64,000 nucleotides of DNA from Oerskovia sp042887685 (GTDB lineage Bacteria; Actinomycetota; Actinomycetes; Actinomycetales; Cellulomonadaceae): positions 1 to 64,000 of the forward strand of contig NZ_JBHVOS010000026.1 of the NCBI RefSeq assembly GCF_042887685.1. Direction: 5' to 3'. The notes beneath the pieces were generated by a model. That model saw nothing but the letters and a program-made list of their open reading frames with translations. It ran no database searches and was not told where the DNA came from. The position numbers and the translations under genes were made by a program. This document shows positions 8,794-16,770 of this stretch, piece by piece. Numbering within the stretch: position 1 is the stretch's first letter; every line of letters starts with the position of its first letter.

Positions 8794-9567
8794 TCAGGCG
8801 CGCCGCTCGACCCCGACCGCACCGGCCCCGGCCCCGTCGGCCGCCAGGCGCCAGTGCTGGACCGTGCCCTCGTCGCGCACGACGACCCCGATCGCCGCGA
8901 GGTCGTCGCGCACGTCACGGACGTGCGCGTCCTTGCCCGCCTCGAGGAGACCGGCCCGCGCACGGAGCAGCGCGTCCGCCCCGGCGGGCAGCGTCTCGTC
9001 GCCGACGTCCCATCGGCGGTACGCGGCGCGGAAGGGGTCCCCGCCCTCGCGCCACGGCCAGCCGTGGTCCGTGAACGCCGCCGCGACCTGCCGGGTCGGC
9101 AGGTCCGCAGGCCACCGGTGGACCTCACGGCCGCCGCGCAGCAGCACGATCTCGGTGCCCTCGACGAACACGTCGGTCACCTCGGTACGCCCGACCGTCT
9201 CGAGCGTGTCCTTGTTCTTGAACCCTGCCCCCGTTGCCGTGACCGCGATCCGGCCCATGTTCTCCACGAGGTGCTGCGCGAAGCACGCCCCGGCGACGGC
9301 GCCGAGGGCACCGAGCGCCACGAGGCTCCACGTGCCCCACACGTCGGCCAGGGCGTCGACCGAGCGGGCCAGCCCCTGCCACGGGACCCACGGCAGGCTC
9401 GCCATCCAGGCGGCCAGCCAGCGCAGCCCGACACCCGCCGCCACGCCGAGGGCCGGCACGACGATCCGGAGGAAACGGGTCTCGCCCGAGGCGGCCCCGA
9501 CGACCGTCTCCGTGGGGTCGTGAGAGACGGTGTCCGTGGTCAAGGATTCGTGGATCTTCTCGTGCAC
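8794..9567 (-). CDS. YqeB-like membrane protein
   Basis: About 257 aa. Two membrane segments (roughly residues 30-52 and 75-100) are followed by a soluble region with GFKNKDTLETVGRTEVTDVFVEGTEIVLLRGGREVHRWPADLPTRQVAAAF, which looks like a PH-type/bPH2 domain, and then a helical tail. This resembles actinobacterial YqeB-like proteins; the match is from memory of the family and no function is known. GTG 9567 with SD GGGAG 9 nt upstream is preferred; a longer start at 9603 lacks a well-spaced SD. Its stop lies 11 bp from the end of the convergent DUF1697 gene, with no hairpin between. Confidence 0.6.
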   Translation of the reverse strand: MHEKIHESLTTDTVSHDPTETVVGAASGETRFLRIVVPALGVAAGVGLRWLAAWMASLPWVPWQGLARSVDALADVWGTWSLVALGALGAVAGACFAQHLVENMGRIAVTATGAGFKNKDTLETVGRTEVTDVFVEGTEIVLLRGGREVHRWPADLPTRQVAAAFTDHGWPWREGGDPFRAAYRRWDVGDETLPAGADALLRARAGLLEAGKDAHVRDVRDDLAAIGVVVRDEGTVQHWRLAADGAGAGAVGVERRA

Positions 9568-9692
9568 CCCGTCATGCTCCCGTGGGTCGCGCGCCCGAGA
9601 CATCCCCCTTTCGGCGGACTTCCGGTCCGGTCGACGTCCTCCTTCCGGCGTGCCGGGGCACCGCGGCTCGGCCCGCCGGGCCGACCTCCCGG

Positions 9693-9764
9693 TAGGATGG
9701 GAGGCTGGTGTGCCGGGAAGTCTGGTCGGCGTGACGTCGACGACCCCTCAACCACAGGAGACCT
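9693..9764 (+). promoter_or_regulatory. nhaA promoter and compact structured 5' leader (candidate ion-responsive RNA)
   Basis: TAGGAT (9693-9698) is a good -10 box, placing the transcript start near 9705. The resulting leader of about 60 nt can fold: CCGG-GAAGT-CTGG makes a small stem (9713-9725) and GGTCG/CGACC a second one. The SD (AGGAG) closes the leader. It looks like a dedicated RNA element in front of a sodium/proton antiporter gene, but I cannot name an Rfam family with certainty. Confidence 0.4.
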
Positions 9765-11135
9765 GTGACCGCGCACGAGCAGCACACCCCCACCCCGGAC
9801 GAGACCCCCCGCACGGGCGACCCGACCCCCTCCACGGGAGCGACGGCGTCGGGTCCCCTGCCCCTCACGACGACCGACCGGCCGAGCGCCTCGCGCCGCT
9901 GGAAGCGCTGGGTCACCCAGGAGACCACGGGCGGTGCGCTCCTCATCGGTGCCGCGATCCTCGCGCTGCTGTGGGCCAACTCGCCCTGGCGCGCGGCGTA
10001 CTTCGACCTCGCGGCGTTCACGGTCGGCCCCGAGGCGCTGCACCTGAACCTGTCGCTGTCGACGTGGGCCGCCGACGGCCTGCTGGCCATCTTCTTCTTC
10101 GTCGTGGGCGTCGAGCTCAAGCAGGAGTTCGTCGCCGGCTCGCTGCGCAACCCGCGCGAGGCGGGCGTGCCCATGCTCGCGGCCGTGGGCGGCATGATCG
10201 TCCCGGCGGTCCTCTACGTGACCGTCGCGCTGTGGGGCGGCGGCGCGGACGCCGTGCACGGCTGGGCCATCCCGACCGCGACCGACATCGCGTTCGCCCT
10301 CGCGGTCCTCGCGGTGTTCGGCCGCGGCCTCCCGACGGCGATCCGCACCTTCCTGCTGACGCTCGCCGTGGTCGACGACCTCCTCGCGATCGTCGTCATC
10401 GCCGTCTTCTACACCGACACCCTGCACTGGGCCCCGCTCGGCCTCGCCCTCGTCGGCGTCGCGCTGTTCGCGTTCCTCGTGCGCCGACGCCGCACGCACT
10501 GGTGGCTCCTGCTGCCGCTCGCCCTGGTCGTGTGGGCGCTCGTCCACGCGTCCGGCATCCACGCGACCGTCGCGGGCGTCCTGCTCGGCTTCATGGTCCC
10601 CGCCCTCGCGATCCACGGCGAGAAGACCTCCCGGACGCACCGGTACGAGCACCGCATCAAGCCCGTCTCCGCGGGGATCGCGCTGCCGATCTTCGCGTTC
10701 TTCGCCGCGGGCGTCTCCCTGGTCGACGGCGGCGGGATCGGCGAGATGATCGGCCAGCCGGTGGCGATCGGCATCATCGTCGGGCTCGTCCTCGGCAAGG
10801 GGATCGGCGTGCTGGGCGTCACGGCGCTCGTCACGCGGCTCACGCCGCTGCGCCTCGCACCGGGGATCGGCGTCCGCGACCTGCTGCCCGTGGGGCTGCT
10901 CGCCGGCATCGGCTTCACCGTCTCGCTGCTCATCGCCGAGCTGTCCTTCCCCGACTCCGCGCACACCGGGTCGGCCAAGGCGGCGGTGCTCCTCGCATCG
11001 GTCGCCTCTGCCCTCCTCGCCGCTGCCGCGCTGCGCTGGGACGCCCGGCGCAAGCGCTCCGACGACATGAACGAGGACGGGCGGCCCGACGACGTCACGA
11101 CGTACATCGGTGACGCAGCCGACCAGGAACGCTGA
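9765..11135 (+). CDS. nhaA: Na+/H+ antiporter NhaA
   Basis: 456 aa. NhaA exchanges external protons for cytoplasmic Na+ (or Li+) across the plasma membrane, giving pH and sodium homeostasis. Hallmarks: LWANSPWRAAYFDL, FFFVVGVELKQEFVAGSLRNPREA, and PTATDIAFALAVLAVFGRGLP...LTLAVVDDLLAIVVIAVFY, the last holding the tandem Asp pair (VVDD) of the ion site. The C-terminal half shows LLAGIGFTVSLLIAELSF. Eleven to twelve membrane segments are visible, plus a polar N-terminal extension of about 40 residues and a charged C-tail. GTG start with SD AGGAG. Regulation by the leader RNA upstream is possible. Confidence 0.95.
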   Translation: MTAHEQHTPTPDETPRTGDPTPSTGATASGPLPLTTTDRPSASRRWKRWVTQETTGGALLIGAAILALLWANSPWRAAYFDLAAFTVGPEALHLNLSLSTWAADGLLAIFFFVVGVELKQEFVAGSLRNPREAGVPMLAAVGGMIVPAVLYVTVALWGGGADAVHGWAIPTATDIAFALAVLAVFGRGLPTAIRTFLLTLAVVDDLLAIVVIAVFYTDTLHWAPLGLALVGVALFAFLVRRRRTHWWLLLPLALVVWALVHASGIHATVAGVLLGFMVPALAIHGEKTSRTHRYEHRIKPVSAGIALPIFAFFAAGVSLVDGGGIGEMIGQPVAIGIIVGLVLGKGIGVLGVTALVTRLTPLRLAPGIGVRDLLPVGLLAGIGFTVSLLIAELSFPDSAHTGSAKAAVLLASVASALLAAAALRWDARRKRSDDMNEDGRPDDVTTYIGDAADQER

Positions 11136-11139
11136 CCCG

Positions 11140-11176
11140 GCAGGTCTCCGTCGACGCTCCGCCGCCGGAGACCTGC
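11140..11176 (+). terminator. Hairpin terminator after nhaA
   Basis: A perfect 11-bp inverted repeat (GCAGGTCTCCG at 11140-11150 and its complement at 11166-11176) starts 4 bp after the nhaA stop; 15-nt loop, no U-tract. Confidence 0.6.
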
Positions 11177-11206
11177 TGACGCCCGGGGCAACTGCATTGA
11201 GAGAGC

Positions 11207-12367
11207 ATGCGCGACTCTCTGACCTCGACCGTCGACCGCACCTGCACCGCCGGGTGCGACGAGAACCTGTGCCGGTGCGAGGCGTCGCCGGGCGCCGGAC
11301 AGGCCCGACGACGTCGGACGCTCGGGGCCCGCCTCCTCGGGGTCGCTCTCGTCGTCGTCCTCGCGAGCGGGACGGCCGCGATCCCCGGCAACCCGGCGGT
11401 GAGCACGGGCAGCCCCCTGACCGCCGCGACCGGCGACACCGAGCGCGCGAACGCCCAGGAGAAGGCGAGCAGGTTCGTCGAGCGCGCGACCCGCACGGTC
11501 GAACGGGCCGCCGGGAAGGTCGACGAAGGTCTGCGGAGCGCGCTGCGGAGCGCGGTCGACGAGGTCGGCGTGCAGGCCGAGAGCGCCGCACGCACGCCCC
11601 GTCCTCTCCTCGCGCGAGGGCTCGCACGGCTCCGCAACGCCGTCGAGCACGCCGAAGGTCTCGACGCCCAGGTCCGCCTGGCGATCGCGACCTTCGAGTT
11701 CGAGCAGTCCCGGGTGGCCGCGGCGGAGAAGGCGGCCGCAGAACAGGCGGCAGCGGAGCAGGCAGCCGCCGAGCAGGCCGCAGCCGAACAGGCAGCGGCC
11801 GAGCAGGCCGCAGCCGAACAAGCCGCCGCGGAGAAGGCCGCAGCCGAACAAGCCGCCGCGGAGAAGGCCGCAGCCGAGCGAGCCGCCGCGGCTCAGGCGG
11901 CCGCCGCGCAGCAGGCCCCCGTCACCCCGTCCGCTCCTCCGGCCCCGTCGCAGTCCATCCAGGAGATCGGCGAGGCGACCCTGCGCAGCCTCCCCGGCAA
12001 CGGCGGCGTCTCCCTCTCGTGGGACGACCCGGGCCTCTCGGGCCACCTCGGAGGCGTGTGGAAGGGCAACACCTCGACGATCCTCGTCAACGCGTCACGG
12101 CTCGCCGGTCAGCCGTCGAAGACGAAGGACGTCATCCGGCACGAGATGGCGCACATCTACCAAGGACGTCTCATGGCTGCGCACGGCATGTCGTGGTCGC
12201 AGATCGACGGTCTCCTCGCAGGCGCCTTCGGCTCCAACGCGAGCGAGAAGGTCGCAGACTGCGTCGCGATCCGCTTCGGCGCCTCCTGGGTCAACTACAC
12301 GAGCGACTGCTCGGGCGGGGACAAGCAGGCATGGGTCGACGCGCTCATCGGCGGCTACCTGCCCTGA
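11207..12367 (+). CDS. Exported HExxH putative metallopeptidase with AAAEQ-repeat stalk
   Basis: 386 aa. Residues 1-40 form a Cys-containing cytoplasmic start (CTAGCDENLCRC) before one hydrophobic segment (about 43-62) that is a signal anchor or signal peptide. A helical region and 13 near-identical AAAEQ/K pentapeptides (residues 171-235) form a long Ala/Glu stalk, followed by a Pro linker. The C-terminal domain has HEMAH at 312-316 and EKVAD at 347-351, i.e. HExxH plus a downstream ExxxD, the ligand pattern of gluzincin-type zinc peptidases. A surface or secreted peptidase role is inferred; I do not recognise the family. The DNA upstream holds only a GAGAGAG-type RBS. Confidence 0.7.
   Translation: MRDSLTSTVDRTCTAGCDENLCRCEASPGAGQARRRRTLGARLLGVALVVVLASGTAAIPGNPAVSTGSPLTAATGDTERANAQEKASRFVERATRTVERAAGKVDEGLRSALRSAVDEVGVQAESAARTPRPLLARGLARLRNAVEHAEGLDAQVRLAIATFEFEQSRVAAAEKAAAEQAAAEQAAAEQAAAEQAAAEQAAAEQAAAEKAAAEQAAAEKAAAERAAAAQAAAAQQAPVTPSAPPAPSQSIQEIGEATLRSLPGNGGVSLSWDDPGLSGHLGGVWKGNTSTILVNASRLAGQPSKTKDVIRHEMAHIYQGRLMAAHGMSWSQIDGLLAGAFGSNASEKVADCVAIRFGASWVNYTSDCSGGDKQAWVDALIGGYLP
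11717..11911 (+). repeat. 13 tandem 15-bp repeats encoding AAA(E/A)(Q/K/R)
   Basis: In-frame 15-bp units in the HExxH protein gene encode AAAEK, six AAAEQ, AAAEK, AAAEQ, AAAEK, AAAER and two AAAAQ. Codon choice varies between gcg, gcc and gca, so the array is partly diverged at DNA level. It should code for a rigid helical stalk and may vary in copy number between strains. Confidence 0.85.
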
Positions 12368-12418
12368 GCGGCATGTCCCGCCCGCAGCGCTCTCGGTGGC
12401 GCGATCCCACCAGCCCCG

Positions 12419-12424
12419 TACGAT
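12419..12424 (+). promoter_or_regulatory. TACGAT -10 box of a leaderless gene
   Basis: TACGAT lies 7 nt before GTG 12432, the geometry of actinobacterial leaderless mRNAs. It decides the start of the alpha/beta-hydrolase gene, which has no SD. Confidence 0.55.
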
Positions 12425-12431
12425 CGCACCC

Positions 12432-14321
12432 GTGACGCCAGACGCCCCGCGCCGGTCGGAGACCGCCCCGAGCACCACGACCGCGACGGCCGCGGAGGAC
12501 GTCCTCCCGGCCGGTACGGCAGCCGCTCCCGACCCCACGACCGCCCCGGGCGCGTCGAGGCAGGACACGCCCCCGGAGGGCGAGCGACCCGCCCGACCCC
12601 CGCTGCGCCGTCGGGCGTGGGCGTGGCTCCAGCACTACGCCCGGCGCTTCTCCACGACCGGCCTCGTCCTCGCCCTCCTGTTCTTCTGCTACTCCCTGAC
12701 CCCCTCGCTCATCCCCCGCGCCTGGTACTACCAGGCGCTCATCACGGGCATGAGCATGGTCGGCGGGTACGGCATCGGGGCGTTCGTCGAGTGGTTCGCC
12801 CTCAAGGTCGGGCTGCGGATCCGGTGGAGCCCGCGCGTGAGCCGCGTCGCGTGGTGGGTGCTCGGCGCCGCGACGCTCGTCCTCGTGCCCCTGTTCCTCG
12901 TCCTGGGCGCGCGCTGGCAGCACGAGCTGCGCGACCTGTTCGGCATGCCCGAGCAGCCACCGGCCAACGACGTCGCGACCGTGTTCGTGGCCCTGATCAT
13001 CGCGATCGGCGTGCTGCAGCTGGGTCGAGCGCTGCGGCGCGTCGCGCAGTGGGTCAGCCTGGTGGTCGACAACGTGATGCCCAAGCCGATCGCCCGCTTC
13101 CTGAGCGGGGTCATCGTCGCGGTCGTGGTCGTGCTGCTGTTCAACGGCGTGATCTGGGCCGGTGTGCTGCACATGCTCAACAACGTCTACGCGAGCGCCA
13201 ACGAGCAGATCGACCCGAACCTCTCCCCGCCGACCTCCCCCGAACGGTCCGGATCCCCGGCGTCCGGCTCGTCGTGGGAGTCCCTCGGTGCCGAGGGCCG
13301 ACGCTTCGTCACGCTGGGCCCGACCCAGGACGAGCTCGCCGAGTTCGCGGCAGGCGGCGACGTGGTCGACCCGGCCGACGTCCAGGTGCCGATCCGCGTG
13401 TACGCGGGCCTCGACCCTGCGGGCGACCTCGACGCGACCGCGCAGCGCGTCGTCGACGAGCTCGACCGGACGGACGCGTGGGACCGGTCGGTCCTCGTCG
13501 TGGCCACCACCACGGGCACCGGCTGGGTCGACCCCGGCATGAGCAACTCGCTCGAGCTCATGCACGGCGGCGACACCGCGATCGCCTCGATGCAGTACTC
13601 GTACCTGCCGAGCTGGATCAGCTTCGTGGGTGACCGCAGCACGCCGCCGGACGCGGGCAAGGCCCTCTACGAAGCGGTGTACGCGGCCTGGTCCGAGCAG
13701 CCCGAGGACTCCCGGCCGAAGCTCATGGCGTTCGGGATCTCGCTCGGATCGTTCGGCGCGCAGGGCGCGTTCAGCGGCCTGCAGGACATGACGACCCGTA
13801 CCGACGGCGCCATGTTCGTGGGCACGCCCAACTTCACGCCCAACTGGACCTACTTCACCGCGAACCGCGACCCGGGCTCGCTCGAGTACTCGCCCGTCTA
13901 CGAGGAAGGACGCCAGATCCGCTGGGGCACCGAGGTCTCGAGCGCCGCGAACATCTGGTCCGTCCCCGGCAGTTGGGAGTCCCCGCGCGTCGTGTACGTC
14001 CAGCACGCGTCCGACGGCGTCACCTGGTGGTCGCCCACGACCCTGTGGTCCGAACCCGACTGGATGCGCGAGCCCCGCGGCCCCGACGTGCTCGACGCCG
14101 TGCAGTGGCGCCCCGTGGTCACGTTCTGGCAGCTCACGGGAGACCTCTTCGTCGCGGCCGCCTCCGACATCCCCGCAGGTCACGGGCACGTGTACTACCT
14201 CGAGTACGCCGACGGCTGGTCGGCGCTCAACGCCCCCGACGGCTGGACGGACGCGGACACCGCGCGGCTCAAGGAGCAGATGCTGACCAAGCAGCCGGCG
14301 GCGTCGAGCTCGACGGGCTGA
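12432..14321 (+). CDS. Membrane-anchored alpha/beta-hydrolase family protein
   Basis: 629 aa. A Thr/Ala/Pro-rich cytoplasmic start (about 70 residues) precedes four to five membrane segments (LVLALLFFCYSLTPSLIPRAWYYQ onward to about residue 260). The catalytic domain contains RSVLVVATTTGTGWVDP, LMAFGISLGSFGAQGAFSG (nucleophile Ser in GISLGS, a GxSxG motif) and ...SDGVTWWSPTTLW. This is the two-part architecture of the actinobacterial 'alpha/beta-hydrolase N-terminal/catalytic' families (PF15420, PF10081). The substrate is unknown; a lipid or ester at the membrane is plausible. The GTG at 12432 was chosen from the leaderless promoter. Confidence 0.85.
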   Translation: MTPDAPRRSETAPSTTTATAAEDVLPAGTAAAPDPTTAPGASRQDTPPEGERPARPPLRRRAWAWLQHYARRFSTTGLVLALLFFCYSLTPSLIPRAWYYQALITGMSMVGGYGIGAFVEWFALKVGLRIRWSPRVSRVAWWVLGAATLVLVPLFLVLGARWQHELRDLFGMPEQPPANDVATVFVALIIAIGVLQLGRALRRVAQWVSLVVDNVMPKPIARFLSGVIVAVVVVLLFNGVIWAGVLHMLNNVYASANEQIDPNLSPPTSPERSGSPASGSSWESLGAEGRRFVTLGPTQDELAEFAAGGDVVDPADVQVPIRVYAGLDPAGDLDATAQRVVDELDRTDAWDRSVLVVATTTGTGWVDPGMSNSLELMHGGDTAIASMQYSYLPSWISFVGDRSTPPDAGKALYEAVYAAWSEQPEDSRPKLMAFGISLGSFGAQGAFSGLQDMTTRTDGAMFVGTPNFTPNWTYFTANRDPGSLEYSPVYEEGRQIRWGTEVSSAANIWSVPGSWESPRVVYVQHASDGVTWWSPTTLWSEPDWMREPRGPDVLDAVQWRPVVTFWQLTGDLFVAAASDIPAGHGHVYYLEYADGWSALNAPDGWTDADTARLKEQMLTKQPAASSSTG

Positions 14322-14334
14322 GGCACCCGCCCTC

Positions 14335-14377
14335 CCGACGGCGGCGCGCACCTTCCCAGGGTGCGCACCGCCGTCGG
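14335..14377. terminator. Bidirectional hairpin terminator
   Basis: Arms 14335-14352 and 14360-14377 pair over 18 positions with a single mismatch (CCGACGGCGG + GCGCACC), 7-nt loop. It separates the convergent alpha/beta-hydrolase and MFS genes. No U-tract. Confidence 0.65.
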
Positions 14378-14399
14378 CGCCCGTGGGCGAGCACGCCGG

Positions 14400-15911
14400 T
14401 CAGGGGCGCGCGACGCCCGCTCGCGCCGACGGCAGCGCAGTGGCGACGACCAGCGCGACGAGCCCCACGACGGCAGCGAGCCCGAAGGCCGCCGAGAACG
14501 GGGTCGTCGACGAGACGGTCCCGCCCTGGGCCACGGCCCCGGCCAGGAGCGCGGTCGTGACCGGCGCCGCGACGGCCGACCCGACCGTGCGCAGCACCGC
14601 GTTGAGCCCCGTGGCGGCCGCGACCTCGTCGGCCGGCGAGAGCATCGTCACGAGCTGTGCGCACACCGCGAACCCGATCCCGTTGCCGAGACCGAGAACC
14701 GTGAAGAACACCAGGACCGCCCCCATCTCGCCGGGCCGGACGGCGAGCCCGGCCCCGGCGACGGCCATGACCAGCACGGCCGTGATCGCCAGCGACTTGG
14801 CACCGAACCGGATGCTCAGCGCCGGGGCGACCCGGCCTCCCACGAACACCAGGACCGCGCTGGGGAGCAGCACGAGTCCGGTCTGTGTGACCGTGAGCCC
14901 CGAACCCGCGTCGGGCTGCGCCTGGAGGATCAGCGGCAGGCTCACGTAGAAGACGTAGGGCACGAACCCGAGCGCGAGGGTCAGGACGCTCGTGATCACG
15001 AGGGACCGGTTGCGGAACGTGCGCACGTCGACCAGGGGCGCGGCCGATCGCAGCTCGACCAGGACCAGCACGACCAGGGCGCAGACCGCCACGAGCCCGA
15101 CCCCCCAGGTCAGCGGCGAGGCCCACCCCCACGACCGCCCCTGGGAGACGGCGAGCAGCAGCCCGGAGAGACCTCCCGCGAGCAGGAACGTCCCTGCCCA
15201 GTCGGTGCGCGTCGCGCGTCCCTCGGGCCGGACACCAGCGGCCGGGACCCAGGCGAGGACCATCGCGAGCGCGACCAGGACCAGGGTGGCGGTCGACCAG
15301 AAGAGCCAGTGCCACGAGAGCGACTCGACGATCAGACCGCCCAGGACGAGCGCGACGCCTGCCCCGACCCCGACCATCCCGGACAGCCACCCGAGGGCCG
15401 TGACGAGGTGCCGACCGTCGAGCGACCGGCGCGAGATCGCGAGGGCCAGCGGGAAGGTCGCGGTGCTCACGCCCTGGACCACGCGTGCCGCGAGCAGGAC
15501 GCCCAGGTTCGGCGCGAGCGCGGCGACCACCGTCGCAGCGGCGAAGACGACGAGCGTGACGACCAGGACCCGGCGGTGCCCGTAGCGGTCGCCGAGCGAG
15601 CCGACGACGGGGGCGAGCACAGCACCCGCGACCAGGAAGGCCGTGAGGATCCATCCCGTCCCCTGTGGACCCGCCCCGAGGGCCTCCCCGAGCGTCGGGA
15701 GGGCCGGCACCAGGAGCGTCTGCATGAGCGAGAAGGCCAGGACCGCGGTCGACAGGGCCAGGATCGTCAGAGCGGGCCGGGCCGGGGGGCCCGGGACGCT
15801 CTCGCCGGGCGGGACCTGCAGGGCCTGGGGCGGCGTCGAGGCCGGTCGGGGCGTCGAGGCCGGGTTCGCGCCGGGACGGGTGGTCGTGGACGTGGGGGCA
15901 GGACGGGTCAC
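14400..15911 (-). CDS. MFS transporter (multidrug efflux type)
   Basis: 503 aa from GTG 15911. MFS motif A appears as GSLGDRYGHRRVLV after the second segment; first segment LALSTAVLAFSLMQTLLVPALPTLGEALG, and a GTGWILTAFLVAGAVLAPVVG stretch is typical of DHA2-like drug exporters. Fourteen hydrophobic segments can be counted by eye. A Pro/Thr-rich N-terminal tail of about 45 residues precedes the core. It is divergent from a TetR gene, with a perfect inverted repeat between them, so it is probably repressed by that TetR and induced by its substrate (unknown). Confidence 0.88.
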   Translation of the reverse strand: MTRPAPTSTTTRPGANPASTPRPASTPPQALQVPPGESVPGPPARPALTILALSTAVLAFSLMQTLLVPALPTLGEALGAGPQGTGWILTAFLVAGAVLAPVVGSLGDRYGHRRVLVVTLVVFAAATVVAALAPNLGVLLAARVVQGVSTATFPLALAISRRSLDGRHLVTALGWLSGMVGVGAGVALVLGGLIVESLSWHWLFWSTATLVLVALAMVLAWVPAAGVRPEGRATRTDWAGTFLLAGGLSGLLLAVSQGRSWGWASPLTWGVGLVAVCALVVLVLVELRSAAPLVDVRTFRNRSLVITSVLTLALGFVPYVFYVSLPLILQAQPDAGSGLTVTQTGLVLLPSAVLVFVGGRVAPALSIRFGAKSLAITAVLVMAVAGAGLAVRPGEMGAVLVFFTVLGLGNGIGFAVCAQLVTMLSPADEVAAATGLNAVLRTVGSAVAAPVTTALLAGAVAQGGTVSSTTPFSAAFGLAAVVGLVALVVATALPSARAGVARP

Positions 15912-15958
15912 GGGCGCGGCTCTCGGTCGGTGGCCGGCGAACCGGCGGACGATGAAAC

Positions 15959-15982
15959 GGAACGGAATCTTCGTTCCGTTCC
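15959..15982. promoter_or_regulatory. TetR operator between the MFS and tetR genes
   Basis: GGAACGGAA-N6-TTCCGTTCC, a perfect 9-bp inverted repeat, lies between the divergent MFS (start 15911) and tetR (start 16015) genes, in the region where both promoters are expected. Assignment to the adjacent TetR is by position. Confidence 0.75.
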
Positions 15983-16014
15983 AAACTAGCACCCGGGACG
16001 GCTACCGTGAAGAC

Positions 16015-16770
16015 ATGCCTCCGGACCCGACGTCGCCGCCGCTCGCCGGTCGCAAGCGCGAAGCCCTCGCCAACGACCGCAACGTGCTGGTCGCAGCACG
16101 CGAGGTCTTCTCCCTCCACGGCCCCGAGGCGACGATCGGCCAGGTGGCCGAACGGGCAGGGGTGGGCGTCGGCAGCATCTACCGCCGCTACAGCACCAAG
16201 AGCGCCCTGGTCCGCGCCCTGCACGTCGCGGCGATCGACGACCTCGCGCAGATCGCGCGCGAGTGCGCGGAGGGAGCCAAGGACACGGAGGGCACGGCGG
16301 CCACCGGTCAGGGCGCCCCGTCCGGGGCCGTCGAGACCTTCCTGCGGCGGCACATCCTCGAGTCGTTCGGCCCGCTCATCATCTCCTCGGGCGAGCACCC
16401 GCCCGCGACGCCCGAGGTCGACGCCGCGTCGGCCGCCCTGCACGAGGCGCTCGAGCGGGTGCTCGCGACGGACCGGGAGGCCGGCCTCGTGCCCAGCACG
16501 TTCACCCCGGCGGACCTGATGCTGCTCATCACCCACCTTCGCCCACCCCTCCCTCTACCTCGCGAGCAGGCCGACGCCCTCCACCTGCGCTATCTCGGCG
16601 TGGCGCTCTCCGGGCTCGCGCAGGCCGCGTCGACCGTCGCGTCGGCAGCCTCGGCCCCGGCCTCGCCGGCGGGTGCCACCACCTCCACCGCCCTGCCCCC
16701 CGGCCCCTCGTGGGAGGACTGGCTCGCGATGTGGACCTCTCGTGACCCCGGGGTTGCCGCGGACGGCTGA
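16015..16770 (+). CDS. TetR/AcrR family transcriptional regulator
   Basis: 251 aa. The TetR HTH spans about residues 18-65: NVLVAAREVFSLHGPEATIGQVAERAGVGVGSIYRRYSTKSALV. The C-terminal ligand domain is variable and ends in an Ala/Ser/Pro-rich tail. ATG 16015 sits 6 nt after TACCGT (16003-16008), a leaderless promoter, which rules out the much longer upstream frame. It likely represses itself and the divergent MFS exporter through the operator at 15959-15982. Its last 181 bp overlap the convergent oxidoreductase gene on the other strand; that tail is low-complexity in this frame. Confidence 0.85.
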   Translation: MPPDPTSPPLAGRKREALANDRNVLVAAREVFSLHGPEATIGQVAERAGVGVGSIYRRYSTKSALVRALHVAAIDDLAQIARECAEGAKDTEGTAATGQGAPSGAVETFLRRHILESFGPLIISSGEHPPATPEVDAASAALHEALERVLATDREAGLVPSTFTPADLMLLITHLRPPLPLPREQADALHLRYLGVALSGLAQAASTVASAASAPASPAGATTSTALPPGPSWEDWLAMWTSRDPGVAADG

